64,000 bases of DNA, from contig JACJWE010000001.1 of the NCBI GenBank assembly GCA_020637365.1, positions 434,001 to 498,000 on the forward strand. Reading direction: 5' to 3'. Source of the DNA: Acidimicrobiia bacterium (GTDB taxonomy: Bacteria > Actinomycetota > Acidimicrobiia > IMCC26256 > JAGNEX01). The position numbers were made by a program, and so were the translations under genes. The notes under the pieces were generated by a model, which saw nothing but the letters and a program-made list of their open reading frames with translations, had not been told where the DNA came from and searched no databases. Below are positions 1 through 7,803 of the stretch, piece after piece (position 1 is the first letter of the stretch; every line of letters starts with the position of its first letter).

Positions 1-341
1 CTGACGGTGATCTCGTACTGACGCTCGCGTTCCCAATCGGTGCCGACGTACGATCCTTTGTCAACGCCACCGATTCGGGCGATGTGTCGATCGTGCGGAG
101 CGGCCAGATACCGGTTGTTTCATCGCAGGACTTGGCCGAAACCGAAAGCGATGCCGTGGTCGGCGCCGCTGGTGGGTCTCAACCCGGCGCACCGGGAAGT
201 CCAGACTCCACTTTGACACCCGGGTTGGTTCCTGCGGATCCTGATGGCCTTGTGGGAGAGACGCCGCCGGAGGACGCTGCGCCTTCCGATGAGCAGCTCC
301 CAGCGTTGTCGCCGGATCCAAATGCGGTGGTCACGCCATGA
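1..341 (+). CDS. C-terminal part of a CpaB/RcpC-like Flp pilus assembly protein (partial)
   Basis: The gene enters from the left edge; the open frame runs from base 3 to a TGA at 339-341, giving about 112 C-terminal residues. The first part (LTLAFPIGADVRSFVNA then GDVSIVRSG) resembles the end of the CpaB/RcpC SAF-type domain, where a short hydrophobic strand precedes an 'A..G.V.L.R' strand. The last 70 residues are Pro/Ser/Asp-rich and look disordered. Its stop overlaps the start of the TadZ gene (ATGA), so it belongs to the pilus operon. The assignment rests mostly on position, because CpaB commonly precedes CpaE/TadZ; another exported pilus accessory protein is possible. Confidence 0.5.
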   Translation, partial: DGDLVLTLAFPIGADVRSFVNATDSGDVSIVRSGQIPVVSSQDLAETESDAVVGAAGGSQPGAPGSPDSTLTPGLVPADPDGLVGETPPEDAAPSDEQLPALSPDPNAVVTP

Positions 342-1642
342 ATTCTGACGGCGATCGCTATGTCGTGCTCGGACTGTCTGCGCCCCGGTCCGGCTGGTTC
401 GCCGACGTTGCACGCTGGGCGACCACGGGGACGGTGCCGCTCGAGTTTGTCAAGTGTGTGTCCAGTTCAGAGCTCGAGGTCAGGATCCAAAGTGGCCGAC
501 AGTTTTCCGCTGCCCTCGTCGATACCCGGGCCGCTGGAGTCGATCGTGATCTGCTCGCGGTGGCAGAGGACGCGGGTGTCGCCGTCATCGCTATCTGCGG
601 GAATGATGCCGCTAGTGACTGGCTGGAACTTGGCGCCCGCTCCGTACTCCCACCTGAACTGACTTCGGCAGAACTCCTCGCAACGCTCGGAGCGGTATCG
701 GTTATGGTGCCGCGAGCTGTCAAACGAACGGTCGAAGGCGATATCGCTCTCCCTGCCGTTGCGGTCGGCTCGACAGTCGCTGTCCTTGGCGCTGGTGGAG
801 CAGGGGTGTCGACGATCGCAATGGCCATCGCTGAAGCCTATGGGTCCGCGACCGACCCAGAGCGCAGCGTCGTGTTGGTCGACGGATGTCGCCGTTCCGA
901 TCAGGCCATGTTGCACGATGTCGGCGATCTAGTGCCGGGCATCCAGGAGGCGTCGGCCGCCTTCCAACAGCGCGGTTCGGTATCGCTACGGGATTTCACC
1001 TTTGATTTCGGGGTCGAGCGCGGCTACCACCTCATGTTGGGACTGCGACGGCCCCGCTATTGGGCTGTGTTGCGCAGGCGAGCGATGAAGGCGCTCGTCG
1101 CTGGGCTCGCGTCAGATTTTGACCTGGTGGTTTGGGATCTCGACGCCGACACCGAAGGCGAAGACGAAACCGGCTCGATCGATATCGAAGAGCGCAACAT
1201 GGTGAGCCGAACGGTCCTCCCACTCGCTGATGTCGTGGTCGTCGTCGGGCGTTCCGATGCAAAGGGTGTGTACAGCTTGAGTCGGCTGATACGCGAGCTG
1301 ATCGAGTTCGGCGTCGACCTCAATCGAGTCTTGCCGGTATTCAACATCGCGCCACGGCGTCCATCGGCGAAATCGGGTTTGAACGCCGCGCTGTCGGATC
1401 TTCTCGGTAGCACAGGAGACGGTCTTCGCGGTGCGCTCTTCATGCCCCGCAGAGGTGTCGACCGGTCTGTGCGGGAAGGTAAGCCACTGCCCCATGTGAT
1501 GAGATCGACGATGTACGGCGCCGTCGAGTCGCTCTTTAAGACGGTGGACCATGTTGGCGTGGGTGCTGGCATGGGCGAACCGGTAGCGATCCGGCCCGGA
1601 TCGCTTGGTGTGTTCGGGGCAGACGAAAGTGAAGACTCGTGA
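338..1642 (+). CDS. TadZ/CpaE-like pilus-localisation ATPase (MinD/ParA fold)
   Basis: A 434-residue protein with two parts: a receiver-like N-terminal domain (about 1-120) without an obvious phosphoacceptor context, and a MinD/ParA-like domain from about residue 145. The nucleotide loop at about 151-159 reads GAGGAGVST. It lacks both the signature lysine and the usual P-loop lysine of the KGGxGKT motif, as in the atypical TadZ/CpaE group, so ATP hydrolysis may be weak or absent. LVVWDLDAD at about 263-271 resembles the strand-3 acidic motif. CpaE/TadZ proteins position the Tad secretion machine at the pole in other bacteria. The start overlaps the upstream stop by four bases and the 3' end overlaps tadA (GTGA), indicating translational coupling. 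Confidence 0.82.
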   Translation: MNSDGDRYVVLGLSAPRSGWFADVARWATTGTVPLEFVKCVSSSELEVRIQSGRQFSAALVDTRAAGVDRDLLAVAEDAGVAVIAICGNDAASDWLELGARSVLPPELTSAELLATLGAVSVMVPRAVKRTVEGDIALPAVAVGSTVAVLGAGGAGVSTIAMAIAEAYGSATDPERSVVLVDGCRRSDQAMLHDVGDLVPGIQEASAAFQQRGSVSLRDFTFDFGVERGYHLMLGLRRPRYWAVLRRRAMKALVAGLASDFDLVVWDLDADTEGEDETGSIDIEERNMVSRTVLPLADVVVVVGRSDAKGVYSLSRLIRELIEFGVDLNRVLPVFNIAPRRPSAKSGLNAALSDLLGSTGDGLRGALFMPRRGVDRSVREGKPLPHVMRSTMYGAVESLFKTVDHVGVGAGMGEPVAIRPGSLGVFGADESEDS

Positions 1643-2922
1643 CCGACGACGGCCTTCTCAGTCCTCTGCAGATCATCGAACGTGATGTGATGGAAGCCGC
1701 TCGTCATGTGCAGCTCCCAGCCGCTGAGGAAGCGGCCTATCTCGAGGGTTTGATCGAGCGCTCCATCAACGCCTGGCGCGAGGACTTCAAGCGGGGACGT
1801 CGTCGTCACGACCTGCCCGATGGCGCGGCGATTGCGGATCGAGCGTTTCGCAACATCGCTGGATATGGGCCACTCGAACCGCTTTTGGCAGATGATGATG
1901 TCTGGGAGATCATGCTCAATGCCCCAGATGCGATCTTCGTCAAACGCCACACGGGTCCGTCGGGATATCACGATGAGGTGTTTCACGATGATGCTCACGT
2001 GGTGCGGACGATCACCAAGATCTTGGATGACGCTGCGCATACTCATCGCAAACTTGATCCGGCCGAAGGGCTACAGGATGCTCAGCTAAATACCGGTGCC
2101 CGGCTTCACATCGTCCATCGCGATATCGGCCGCGACGGGCACATGATCGTGAACATTCGCAAGTTCACCGGAGTCGCGTTTCGCTCTCTCGACGAACTGG
2201 TGGACAGGGACATGCTGTCGCTTCAAGCGGCTCGGTTCTTGCGTGCCTGCGTTCAGGCTCGTCGCTCGATCATCTTTTGTGGAGCGCCCGGCTCCGGCAA
2301 GACCACACTGCTGTCGTGCTGCGCTGCCGAGCTCGATCCGACGCTTCGAGTCGTGGTCGCCGAAGAAGTCTTCGAAGCAGACGTTCCGTTGCCCAACGTG
2401 GCATCGATGCAGACCAGGGCTCCCCGAACCGACCGTGCGGGAGTTGACCTTCGGCGCTTGGTCGCTGGATTTCTTCGTATGGCTCCCGACATAGCGATCG
2501 TTGGTGAGGTCCGTGATCAAGAGGCGCTACCGCTCTTGTTGACGCTGAGCTCCGGGGTGAAGGGGTACACCACCATCCATGCTGGATCCGCCCGGCAGGC
2601 CCTCAGTCGCCTGCGCTTTATCGCTCAGTTGGCCGATACCCGTTCTGAAATCCCCATGGCAGCGCTGAACAGCCTGGTGACCGAAGCGGTCGACGTCGTT
2701 GTCCACTGTCAACGGATGAATGGTCATGTCCAGGTGACCGAGATCGCGACGGTCGAAGATTCTCAGACAGGAGCGGACGGTTCTGCATTCACGATGACGG
2801 AAGTGTTTTCGAGGAAGCGTTGGGACGGACCACTCGAGTGGAGTCGTCAGTACCCGGTACGCGCAGCGAAGGCGTTCGGCGAGTACGGCATCGACCAGCG
2901 TCAGATCTTGGGGGCTGTGTAG
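1639..2922 (+). CDS. tadA: TadA/CpaF secretion ATPase of the Flp pilus
   Basis: A 427-residue type II/IV secretion ATPase starting at GTG 1639, which overlaps the TGA of the previous gene. The core has all expected elements: the N-terminal domain with GYGPLEPLLADDDVWEIM (about 75-92), Walker A GAPGSGKTT (about 215-223), Asp-box glutamates AEEVFE (about 241-246), Walker B DIAIVGEVRD (about 284-293) and the His box TTIHAGS (about 311-317). It is expected to form a cytoplasmic hexamer driving assembly of Flp pilin through TadB and TadC, which follow directly. Length is normal for CpaF and the frame is intact. Confidence 0.95.
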   Translation: MTDDGLLSPLQIIERDVMEAARHVQLPAAEEAAYLEGLIERSINAWREDFKRGRRRHDLPDGAAIADRAFRNIAGYGPLEPLLADDDVWEIMLNAPDAIFVKRHTGPSGYHDEVFHDDAHVVRTITKILDDAAHTHRKLDPAEGLQDAQLNTGARLHIVHRDIGRDGHMIVNIRKFTGVAFRSLDELVDRDMLSLQAARFLRACVQARRSIIFCGAPGSGKTTLLSCCAAELDPTLRVVVAEEVFEADVPLPNVASMQTRAPRTDRAGVDLRRLVAGFLRMAPDIAIVGEVRDQEALPLLLTLSSGVKGYTTIHAGSARQALSRLRFIAQLADTRSEIPMAALNSLVTEAVDVVVHCQRMNGHVQVTEIATVEDSQTGADGSAFTMTEVFSRKRWDGPLEWSRQYPVRAAKAFGEYGIDQRQILGAV

Positions 2923-2924
2923 CG

Positions 2925-3800
2925 ATGTTCGTCCTACTCTTGGCGCTTACCGCAGGCTATGGGACTTTCCTCGCCTATACAGCGGTCGTCTATGGCTGGA
3001 CCGGACTCGGTGGCGGACCCCGGGAGCAAACCGCGTCCTCCATCCGGCGCCCTCTGATGGCGCGGTTGGGTTTGAGTGCCTGGACCGGCCGTGACGCGAC
3101 TCTGGTGATTCTGGCGACCAGCGTTCTCGGCGGATTAGTGGGGTTTGTCATTTTCGGCGGCTGGATTGCGCCGATTATCTGCGGTGCCGCGACCGCCACC
3201 GTGCCTGTCGGCCTCGAGCGGCTCCGTGTCGAAAAGACCCGAGATGAAGCGGCGCAGATGTGGCCGCGGATGATCGATGAGATCCGAATTCGGACCACGA
3301 CCGCTGGACTTCCGATCCCTCAGGCGTTGCTGGAAGTCGGGTTGCGAGGTCCTGAACCGTATCGGCCAGCGTTTCATCGCGCCCGGCGAACGTGGCTATT
3401 GACGACCGATTTCGGTGAGACCGTCTCGGTGCTCAAACGAGAACTGGCAGATCCCACGGGTGATGTTGTCTGCGAAACACTTCTTGTCGCCCACGATGTC
3501 GGTGGCGCCGAGGTTGAGCGATATCTGACCTCTCTGTCGGAAGATCGTCTGATGGACCTCCATGGTCGCAAAGACGCAAAGGCCAAACAGGCTGGAGCCA
3601 GGTTTGCTCGTCGCTTTGTGGTCGGTGTCCCCATCGGTATGGCAGTGGTCGGGCTATCGATCGGAAACGGTCGCGCCGCGTATCAAACAGACACCGGTCA
3701 GCTGCTGGTGGCGTTCGGCCTCATTGTGATGCTGGGCTGTTGGATCTGGGCCGGTCGGATAATGCGGTTGCCCGATGAGGAACGGGTCTTTCCCAAATGA
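2925..3800 (+). CDS. tadB: TadB inner-membrane platform protein
   Basis: I take ATG 2925, two bases after the tadA stop; an open frame upstream from 2820 only overlaps tadA. The 291-residue product starts with a hydrophobic helix (FVLLLALTAGYGTFLAYTAV). It has a second hydrophobic stretch at about 61-95, a cytoplasmic GspF-type helical domain (DEIRIRTTTAGLPIPQAL and DVGGAEVERYLTSLSEDR) and two C-terminal transmembrane segments (VVGVPIGMAVVGLSI and LLVAFGLIVMLGCWIWAG). This is the layout of a TadB/GspF family platform protein coupling TadA to pilus assembly. The stop overlaps the start of the next gene. Confidence 0.88.
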   Translation: MFVLLLALTAGYGTFLAYTAVVYGWTGLGGGPREQTASSIRRPLMARLGLSAWTGRDATLVILATSVLGGLVGFVIFGGWIAPIICGAATATVPVGLERLRVEKTRDEAAQMWPRMIDEIRIRTTTAGLPIPQALLEVGLRGPEPYRPAFHRARRTWLLTTDFGETVSVLKRELADPTGDVVCETLLVAHDVGGAEVERYLTSLSEDRLMDLHGRKDAKAKQAGARFARRFVVGVPIGMAVVGLSIGNGRAAYQTDTGQLLVAFGLIVMLGCWIWAGRIMRLPDEERVFPK

Positions 3801-4702
3801 GCGCCCGTCTTCTCGTCATCAGCTCGTTGGTGTTGTGGGTGGGGCTGGTCCTGGTGCTGACCGAAACCCGATGGTTCCGGCAGCGTTCACTGGCATCGCG
3901 GCTCGGTGCCTACGTTCCAGAACTCGATCAGACCGAGTTCGCTCCCGATGCAGCGAGCTCGTTGCGAGCGGCGCTGACTCCGATTGCTGCCTGGGTGTCG
4001 GATCGGGCGGTCGGTGTGCTCGGGGTTTCGGACAATCTCGACGTTCGGCTACATCGCATCCATTCCTCGATGACTTCTTCAGAGTTTCGTTTTCGGCAGG
4101 CGGTTTGGACGTTGGCAGCGGGCGCGGTCGCTGTCGTGGTGCTCACCGTCATCAGACCACCTGCCGCGCTGGTCGTGCTCGGGGTCCTCGCTGCGATGAT
4201 GTTGGCGTTTCTTTGGAAAGAGCAGGAACTCCTGGCAAAGAGTGAGCGATGGCAGCGTCGCGTCTTCCTGGAGCTTCCTGTTATCGCAGAACAGCTCGCC
4301 ATGTTGACCAGCGCGGGGTACTCGCTGGGCGGTGCGCTCACCCGCGTCCGGACAGCGCGGCGATGGTGCGGTCAGTCAGGATCTTCGCCGGGTCATGCGC
4401 TGGGTCGGACGGGGCGCGACCTACGGCGATGCACTGCGCGAATGGCAGCGAATAGCGGCACTCCCCGAAGTTGATCGGCTCGTCGGGGTCTTGGTGTTGA
4501 ACGAGGACGGCGCGGAACTCAGCACATTGATTTCCGAAGAAGCCAGATCGACGCGCGTGCTGTGCATCGTGAACTACTGGCCAGTATGGAGAAGCGCTCC
4601 CAGCAGGTCTGGATCCCGGTGACCGTCGCCACGTTGGTTCCGGGCGCGATTTTCGTGGCAGTGCCGTTCCTCCAGGCGTTGTCGTTCTTCAGCGCGAGCT
4701 AG
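3797..4702 (+). CDS. tadC: TadC inner-membrane platform protein, reading frame broken twice
   Basis: Starts at ATG 3797, overlapping the tadB stop. The frame is continuous to LGGALTRV near 4345. It then continues one frame over as QRGDGAVSQDLRRVMRWVGR to about 4550, and a third frame gives IDARAVHRELLASMEKRS and a hydrophobic C-terminus ending at TAG 4700-4702. Joined, the product is about 300 residues with an N-terminal helix, a central helix pair (AVWTLAAGAVAVVVLTV and LVVLGVLAAMMLAFLW), the GspF-type cytoplasmic domain and a final helix (VTVATLVPGAIFVAVPFLQA). The conserved order of the pieces points to two one-base sequencing or mutational indels rather than separate genes. Confidence 0.78.
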
Positions 4703-4988
4703 GTCTCGCCTTGAGCGAAGAAATTATTTGACGCGATTGGTGAGCCATGCAGGAACGTGAATAGCCTGCAAATGGCTGTAGATATGACAAACAGTCATGA
4801 GTATGACAGATAAAACATGAAAGATTTGAGTGTCATCTCGTCGTCGTGGCACGCAGCGCTCGTCGGTTCCTGATCCGTAGGTGAACAGGGCTGGAAACGG
4901 TCGGTTTCTGGACAGGGCTCGTCGCTCGTTTAAGCGCGGTGCTTCGTGGCGGCGGTGTCGATGACAGCTCGGACAAAAGGAAACGCGG
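4703..4988 (+). promoter_or_regulatory. Leader region upstream of the Flp pilin gene, with short inverted and direct repeats
   Basis: This 286-base stretch lies between tadC and the pilin and is more AT-rich than its neighbours. It contains ATGAC-N5-GTCAT (4784-4798) and a direct repeat TATGACA at 4783-4789 and 4802-4808, followed by an A/T-rich segment. Highly expressed pilin genes often have their own promoter, so this is a plausible promoter/operator region. I cannot assign confident -35/-10 boxes. Confidence 0.35.
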
Positions 4989-5204
4989 ATGAACCAGTTA
5001 CTTGAGCTCTACATCGAAGCGGACTTCTTTCGGCGCTCCTTCGTCGATCGCATTCAAGGTGATGAGCGGCGAGGGTGTGGTCTCTGCGGCGATCGCCGTG
5101 TTGATCTTCGCGCCCTCGGAGCCGCTATGTGGGTTGCCTTCAGCGGCATCTTCGACGGAGCTGCTGACAAGACCCAAGAACAGATCAACCAGATCGGTTC
5201 GTAA
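4989..5204 (+). CDS. Flp-type pilin, with two compensating frame changes
   Basis: The frame from ATG 4989 to TAA 5202-5204 encodes 71 residues. Its end (LGAAMWVAFSGIFDGAADKT then QEQINQIGS) is typical of small actinobacterial Flp pilins. In the middle, the neighbouring frame encodes the missing hydrophobic core GEGVVSAAIAVLIFA at about 5067-5112. A real pilin would read through RGEGVVSAAIAVLIFA into LGAAMWVAF, so the sequence carries one indel near 5065 and a compensating one near 5115. The short N-terminal leader and the G-E-G site before the hydrophobic helix suggest prepilin peptidase processing. It is the probable structural subunit for the machinery encoded just upstream. Confidence 0.65.
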   Translation: MNQLLELYIEADFFRRSFVDRIQGDERRGCGLCGDRRVDLRALGAAMWVAFSGIFDGAADKTQEQINQIGS

Positions 5205-5625
5205 ATGTCTCGAACTCGGTGGGTCGCGACTGTGCCGCGAGGAAGCGGGCACCGGGATGGTGCCCGCCCTCGGAAGCGTCGCCATTCTTCTGACCTGCCT
5301 GCTGTTCGTTATTCAGCTCACCGGCAACTTGTACGTCCATTCGCTGGTCAGTTCGGCAGGTGCGGACGCTGTCGAGACCGTCTCCCGACAACCGGACAAC
5401 CTCGATGCTGCGATCGTCGACGCTGATCAAAATTTGCGGTCTGTCCTCGGTGCTCACGGGGACATGTCGACCGATTGGCGTGTGGTCGAGCGCGAGGGCG
5501 TGGACTTCGTGGAACTCGACATCTCTAGCCCCTCGCCGCTGAGGCTGTTCGGGGGAGCGTCCAATTCCTTGCCGTTTTCCACCGTACATCGGACCCTCAG
5601 TGCACCTCTCGAGGTCGTGTCATGA
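5205..5625 (+). CDS. TadE-like pseudopilin (frame change near the 5' end)
   Basis: ATG 5205 directly follows the pilin stop and reads MSRTRWVAT. The remainder lies one frame over: REEAGTGMVPALGSVAILLT continues into a single hydrophobic helix and a soluble domain ending SAPLEVVS at TGA 5623-5625. The frame change is near 5230. The 'EEAGTG-hydrophobic helix' layout is that of TadE/TadF-type minor pseudopilins. About 140 residues when joined. The next gene starts inside its stop codon (ATGA), so the two are coupled. Confidence 0.6.
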
Positions 5626-6128
5626 GGTGTCTGTTGGGGTCTGGCCGAGATTGCCGAGACCATCCTTTGGTTCCTGGCCCTCTCGAGCGGAAGTCGATGT
5701 GGACTGCTGAGCGCGGGTCGGCGGGAGTCGAGGTCATGGTGACGGCCCTGATGCTCACCTTTGTTTGCGCTCTCTTGGCGGCAACTTCGTGGGGCGTGAT
5801 CGACGCCAAACTGATCGCCGGTCGTGCCGCTGCTGCGGGTGCGCGTGCCGCAGTGTTCGATGATGTTGGCGACCAACGCGCCGCGGCGATTCGGGCTGCG
5901 GAGGTGTCGCTGCGGGAAGCGGGTCGTACCACCGAACCAGATATCGCGGTCACGCGTTCTGGTGGCCAGCGATGTGGGACGATCGAGGTCGAAGTGTCGT
6001 ACCGTACAGGCCTGGTCAGGCTCCCGTTCCTCGGTCGTTCGGTCGGCGAAACAACGGTCCGTGCAGCTCATGAGGAGGTCCTCGATCCGTATCGGGATGG
6101 GCCGACGGGGGTCAGCACATGCGGCTGA
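5622..6128 (+). CDS. TadE/TadF-like pseudopilin
   Basis: A 168-residue protein. A basic leader of about 30 residues is followed by ERGSAGVEVMVTALMLTFVC, the typical acidic-plus-hydrophobic start of TadE family pseudopilins. A periplasmic domain containing a single cysteine (GGQRCGTIEVEVSY) follows. The start overlaps the upstream stop and the 3' end overlaps the next start by ten bases. Probably a minor pilin or assembly factor of the Flp pilus. The leader could be shorter if MWTAERGSAG (Met at about residue 26) is the real start. Confidence 0.7.
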   Translation: MRCLLGSGRDCRDHPLVPGPLERKSMWTAERGSAGVEVMVTALMLTFVCALLAATSWGVIDAKLIAGRAAAAGARAAVFDDVGDQRAAAIRAAEVSLREAGRTTEPDIAVTRSGGQRCGTIEVEVSYRTGLVRLPFLGRSVGETTVRAAHEEVLDPYRDGPTGVSTCG

Positions 6129-6640
6129 GGGTTGTGCCCGTTTCAACTTCGAGGGTCAGGGCGCTCGTGAGGTCCTGTCCGGTGGATGTCAAATATCTGA
6201 TGCGCTTCGGGCATGGTGAGCGGGGGAGCGCTCTTGCGATGCTTCCCGCGTTTGCGCTCGTCATCATCATGGCCCTCGGATTCGTCGTCGACGGAGCTTC
6301 CAGCTTCATGGCTCAGCGGGCCTTGGTGTCGCAAGTCTCGGCTATCGCCAGCGACGCTGCGGAACTCGCGATGGATAGCGGCTACTTCTATAGGACGGGG
6401 GAGCATCGCATCGATGGGGCCGTGGCCACGGCCGAAGTCCGCCGCCGCGTGGCCGAACTTCATCCAGCGAACGTCGAGAACATCGATCTTCGAGGTGTGC
6501 GGATCGACGGTACATCGGTAGTCATTGACCTCGAGGCCGACGCTCGGTTGATCTTTGCCCCCGCGATGCCGTTTCTGGACAGTACGACCCACATTTCTGT
6601 GAATGTTCGGTCGACGGCGGAACTCGACGACCTCGAATAG
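6119..6640 (+). CDS. TadG-like pilus-associated membrane protein
   Basis: A 173-residue protein with a basic leader, then GERGSALAMLPAFALVIIMA forming one membrane helix, followed by VDGASSFMAQRALVSQVSAI, the helical stretch typical of the putative Flp pilus assembly TadE/G-like family (TadG N-terminus). Classical TadG proteins carry a C-terminal von Willebrand A domain; none is present, so this is a short form. It is the last gene of the pilus operon. The next gene, after 159 bases, has a different character. Confidence 0.65.
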   Translation: MRLRVVPVSTSRVRALVRSCPVDVKYLMRFGHGERGSALAMLPAFALVIIMALGFVVDGASSFMAQRALVSQVSAIASDAAELAMDSGYFYRTGEHRIDGAVATAEVRRRVAELHPANVENIDLRGVRIDGTSVVIDLEADARLIFAPAMPFLDSTTHISVNVRSTAELDDLE

Positions 6641-6799
6641 CGCATCTATCGGTAGCGCAGATGGTAGGAATCCAAACAAACGCATATTTTTGTTCATGGT
6701 TTGCTTGAAGAGGTTAGCGAGTGCTTGCTATGGTTAGCACCACAGCGATCGGGGGGATTGGTCCCCACCTGCTAGATCCCTCTAAAGGAGCACTTCACA

Positions 6800-7441
6800 A
6801 TGACTGCCGTATCCGATGCCGTAAAGTCCGCCCAAGCTCAGCTCGACACACTGCTTGAGCAAGTTCCTGCACCCGTGGCTGAGCAGCTTGCAAAAGTTGT
6901 CGAATCCGTTCAGCAGGCTGTCGCCTACGCCGGCGACCACCTCCCCGTCGACGACCTGGACCTCTCGTCCATCGTCGCTAGCGTCCAGAACGCAGTGAAC
7001 TCCTTTGAGGCAACCGTCCAACACGCGGTCGACTCCTTCGAGGTGCCGAGCCAACTCGGTTTCGTGGTGGACTACTACGACGAGCAGCGGCCCAACATCA
7101 ACAAGGTCCTCTCGGCGATTCCCGGCGTTTCGCTGACCGCCCCTGAGATCAAGAAGGCTGGCGCCTCGGCTGCCAAGGCGACTGCGAAGAAGGCGCCGGC
7201 CGCTCGCACCACAGCCGCAAAGGCCGCGTCGAGCGCCGCGAAGGCCGCGTCCACCGCCGCGAAGGCCGCTCCGAAAGCCGCAACGAGTGCTGCGAAGGCT
7301 GCTTCGAGTGCCGCCAAGGCCGCTCCGAAGGCCGCCGCATCAAAGGCGACGACGTCGACCGCCCCCGCCAAGAAGGCCGCTGGCAAGAAGGCACCTGCCC
7401 GCAAAGCCCCGGCGAAGAAGGCTGCTACCAAGACTGCATAA
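6800..7441 (+). CDS. HBHA-like / histone-like protein with Lys/Ala-rich tail
   Basis: A 213-residue protein starting at ATG 6800 behind a good ribosome site (AAGGAG at 6785-6790). The first 115 residues are predicted helical and acidic/amphipathic (VAEQLAKVVESVQQAVAYAG), like phasin or HBHA N-terminal coiled coils. Residues about 118-213 are a low-complexity array of AAKAA, KKAP and AAPK words, strongly basic, as in mycobacterial HBHA and in histone H1-like tails. Possible roles are surface adhesion, nucleoid binding or granule association; sequence alone does not separate them. It stands alone with its own leader and a hairpin after the stop, so it is probably monocistronic and well expressed. 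Confidence 0.65.
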   Translation: MTAVSDAVKSAQAQLDTLLEQVPAPVAEQLAKVVESVQQAVAYAGDHLPVDDLDLSSIVASVQNAVNSFEATVQHAVDSFEVPSQLGFVVDYYDEQRPNINKVLSAIPGVSLTAPEIKKAGASAAKATAKKAPAARTTAAKAASSAAKAASTAAKAAPKAATSAAKAASSAAKAAPKAAASKATTSTAPAKKAAGKKAPARKAPAKKAATKTA

Positions 7442-7472
7442 GGTCCCCTGCCTCCAGGGCAGAAGACTTTTT

Positions 7473-7504
7473 GAACGGGTCGTTCCTCACGGAGCGGCCC
7501 GTTC
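7473..7504 (+). terminator. Hairpin after the HBHA-like gene
   Basis: A 14-base stem (GAACGGGTCGTTCC / GGAGCGGCCCGTTC, with two G-U pairs) closes a TCAC loop 31 bases after the stop codon. No T-run follows on the plus strand, so it may be a processing or stability element or an actinobacterial terminator lacking a U-tract. Confidence 0.5.
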
Positions 7505-7803
7505 TGCGTTGCGCAACGGATAGCTCGCCCACTGATGATGAGCACACTGCGTTCCGTGCCGTTGCAGTCCGACGGGCGGCCGTATCGCCCCGCGACGGGT
7601 GCGCCTGACAGCCGAACCCCCACACGAACGCTGAACACCCCGCACCCAATTTGCCGCCATATTGTTCGGCACGAAATGCGCGGCACCTACCGCCGCGCAC
7701 TGCGTCACGCTGTAGAAAGTGGGCCCACGAGCCCGCACCCCCGGCCCTCGATAGTGACGCAGAGGGCTCGTTCATCTGCTCGGCGTTGCAACCTGACAGG
7801 AAA
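7505..7803. other. Convergent intergenic region with no recognised gene
   Basis: About 300 bases between the ends of two converging genes. Short open frames exist on both strands but none has a convincing start, ribosome site or protein-like composition. I see nothing else in it. Confidence 0.5.

Noticed and set aside
1057..2046. 329-codon minus-strand frame
   Set aside because: Antisense to tadZ and tadA, both of which have clear motifs. Composition is shadow-like.
7473..7504. Classical rho-independent terminator
   Set aside because: The stem is strong but no T-run follows on the plus strand and none precedes it in the useful sense on the minus strand, so it is listed only as a hairpin with moderate confidence.
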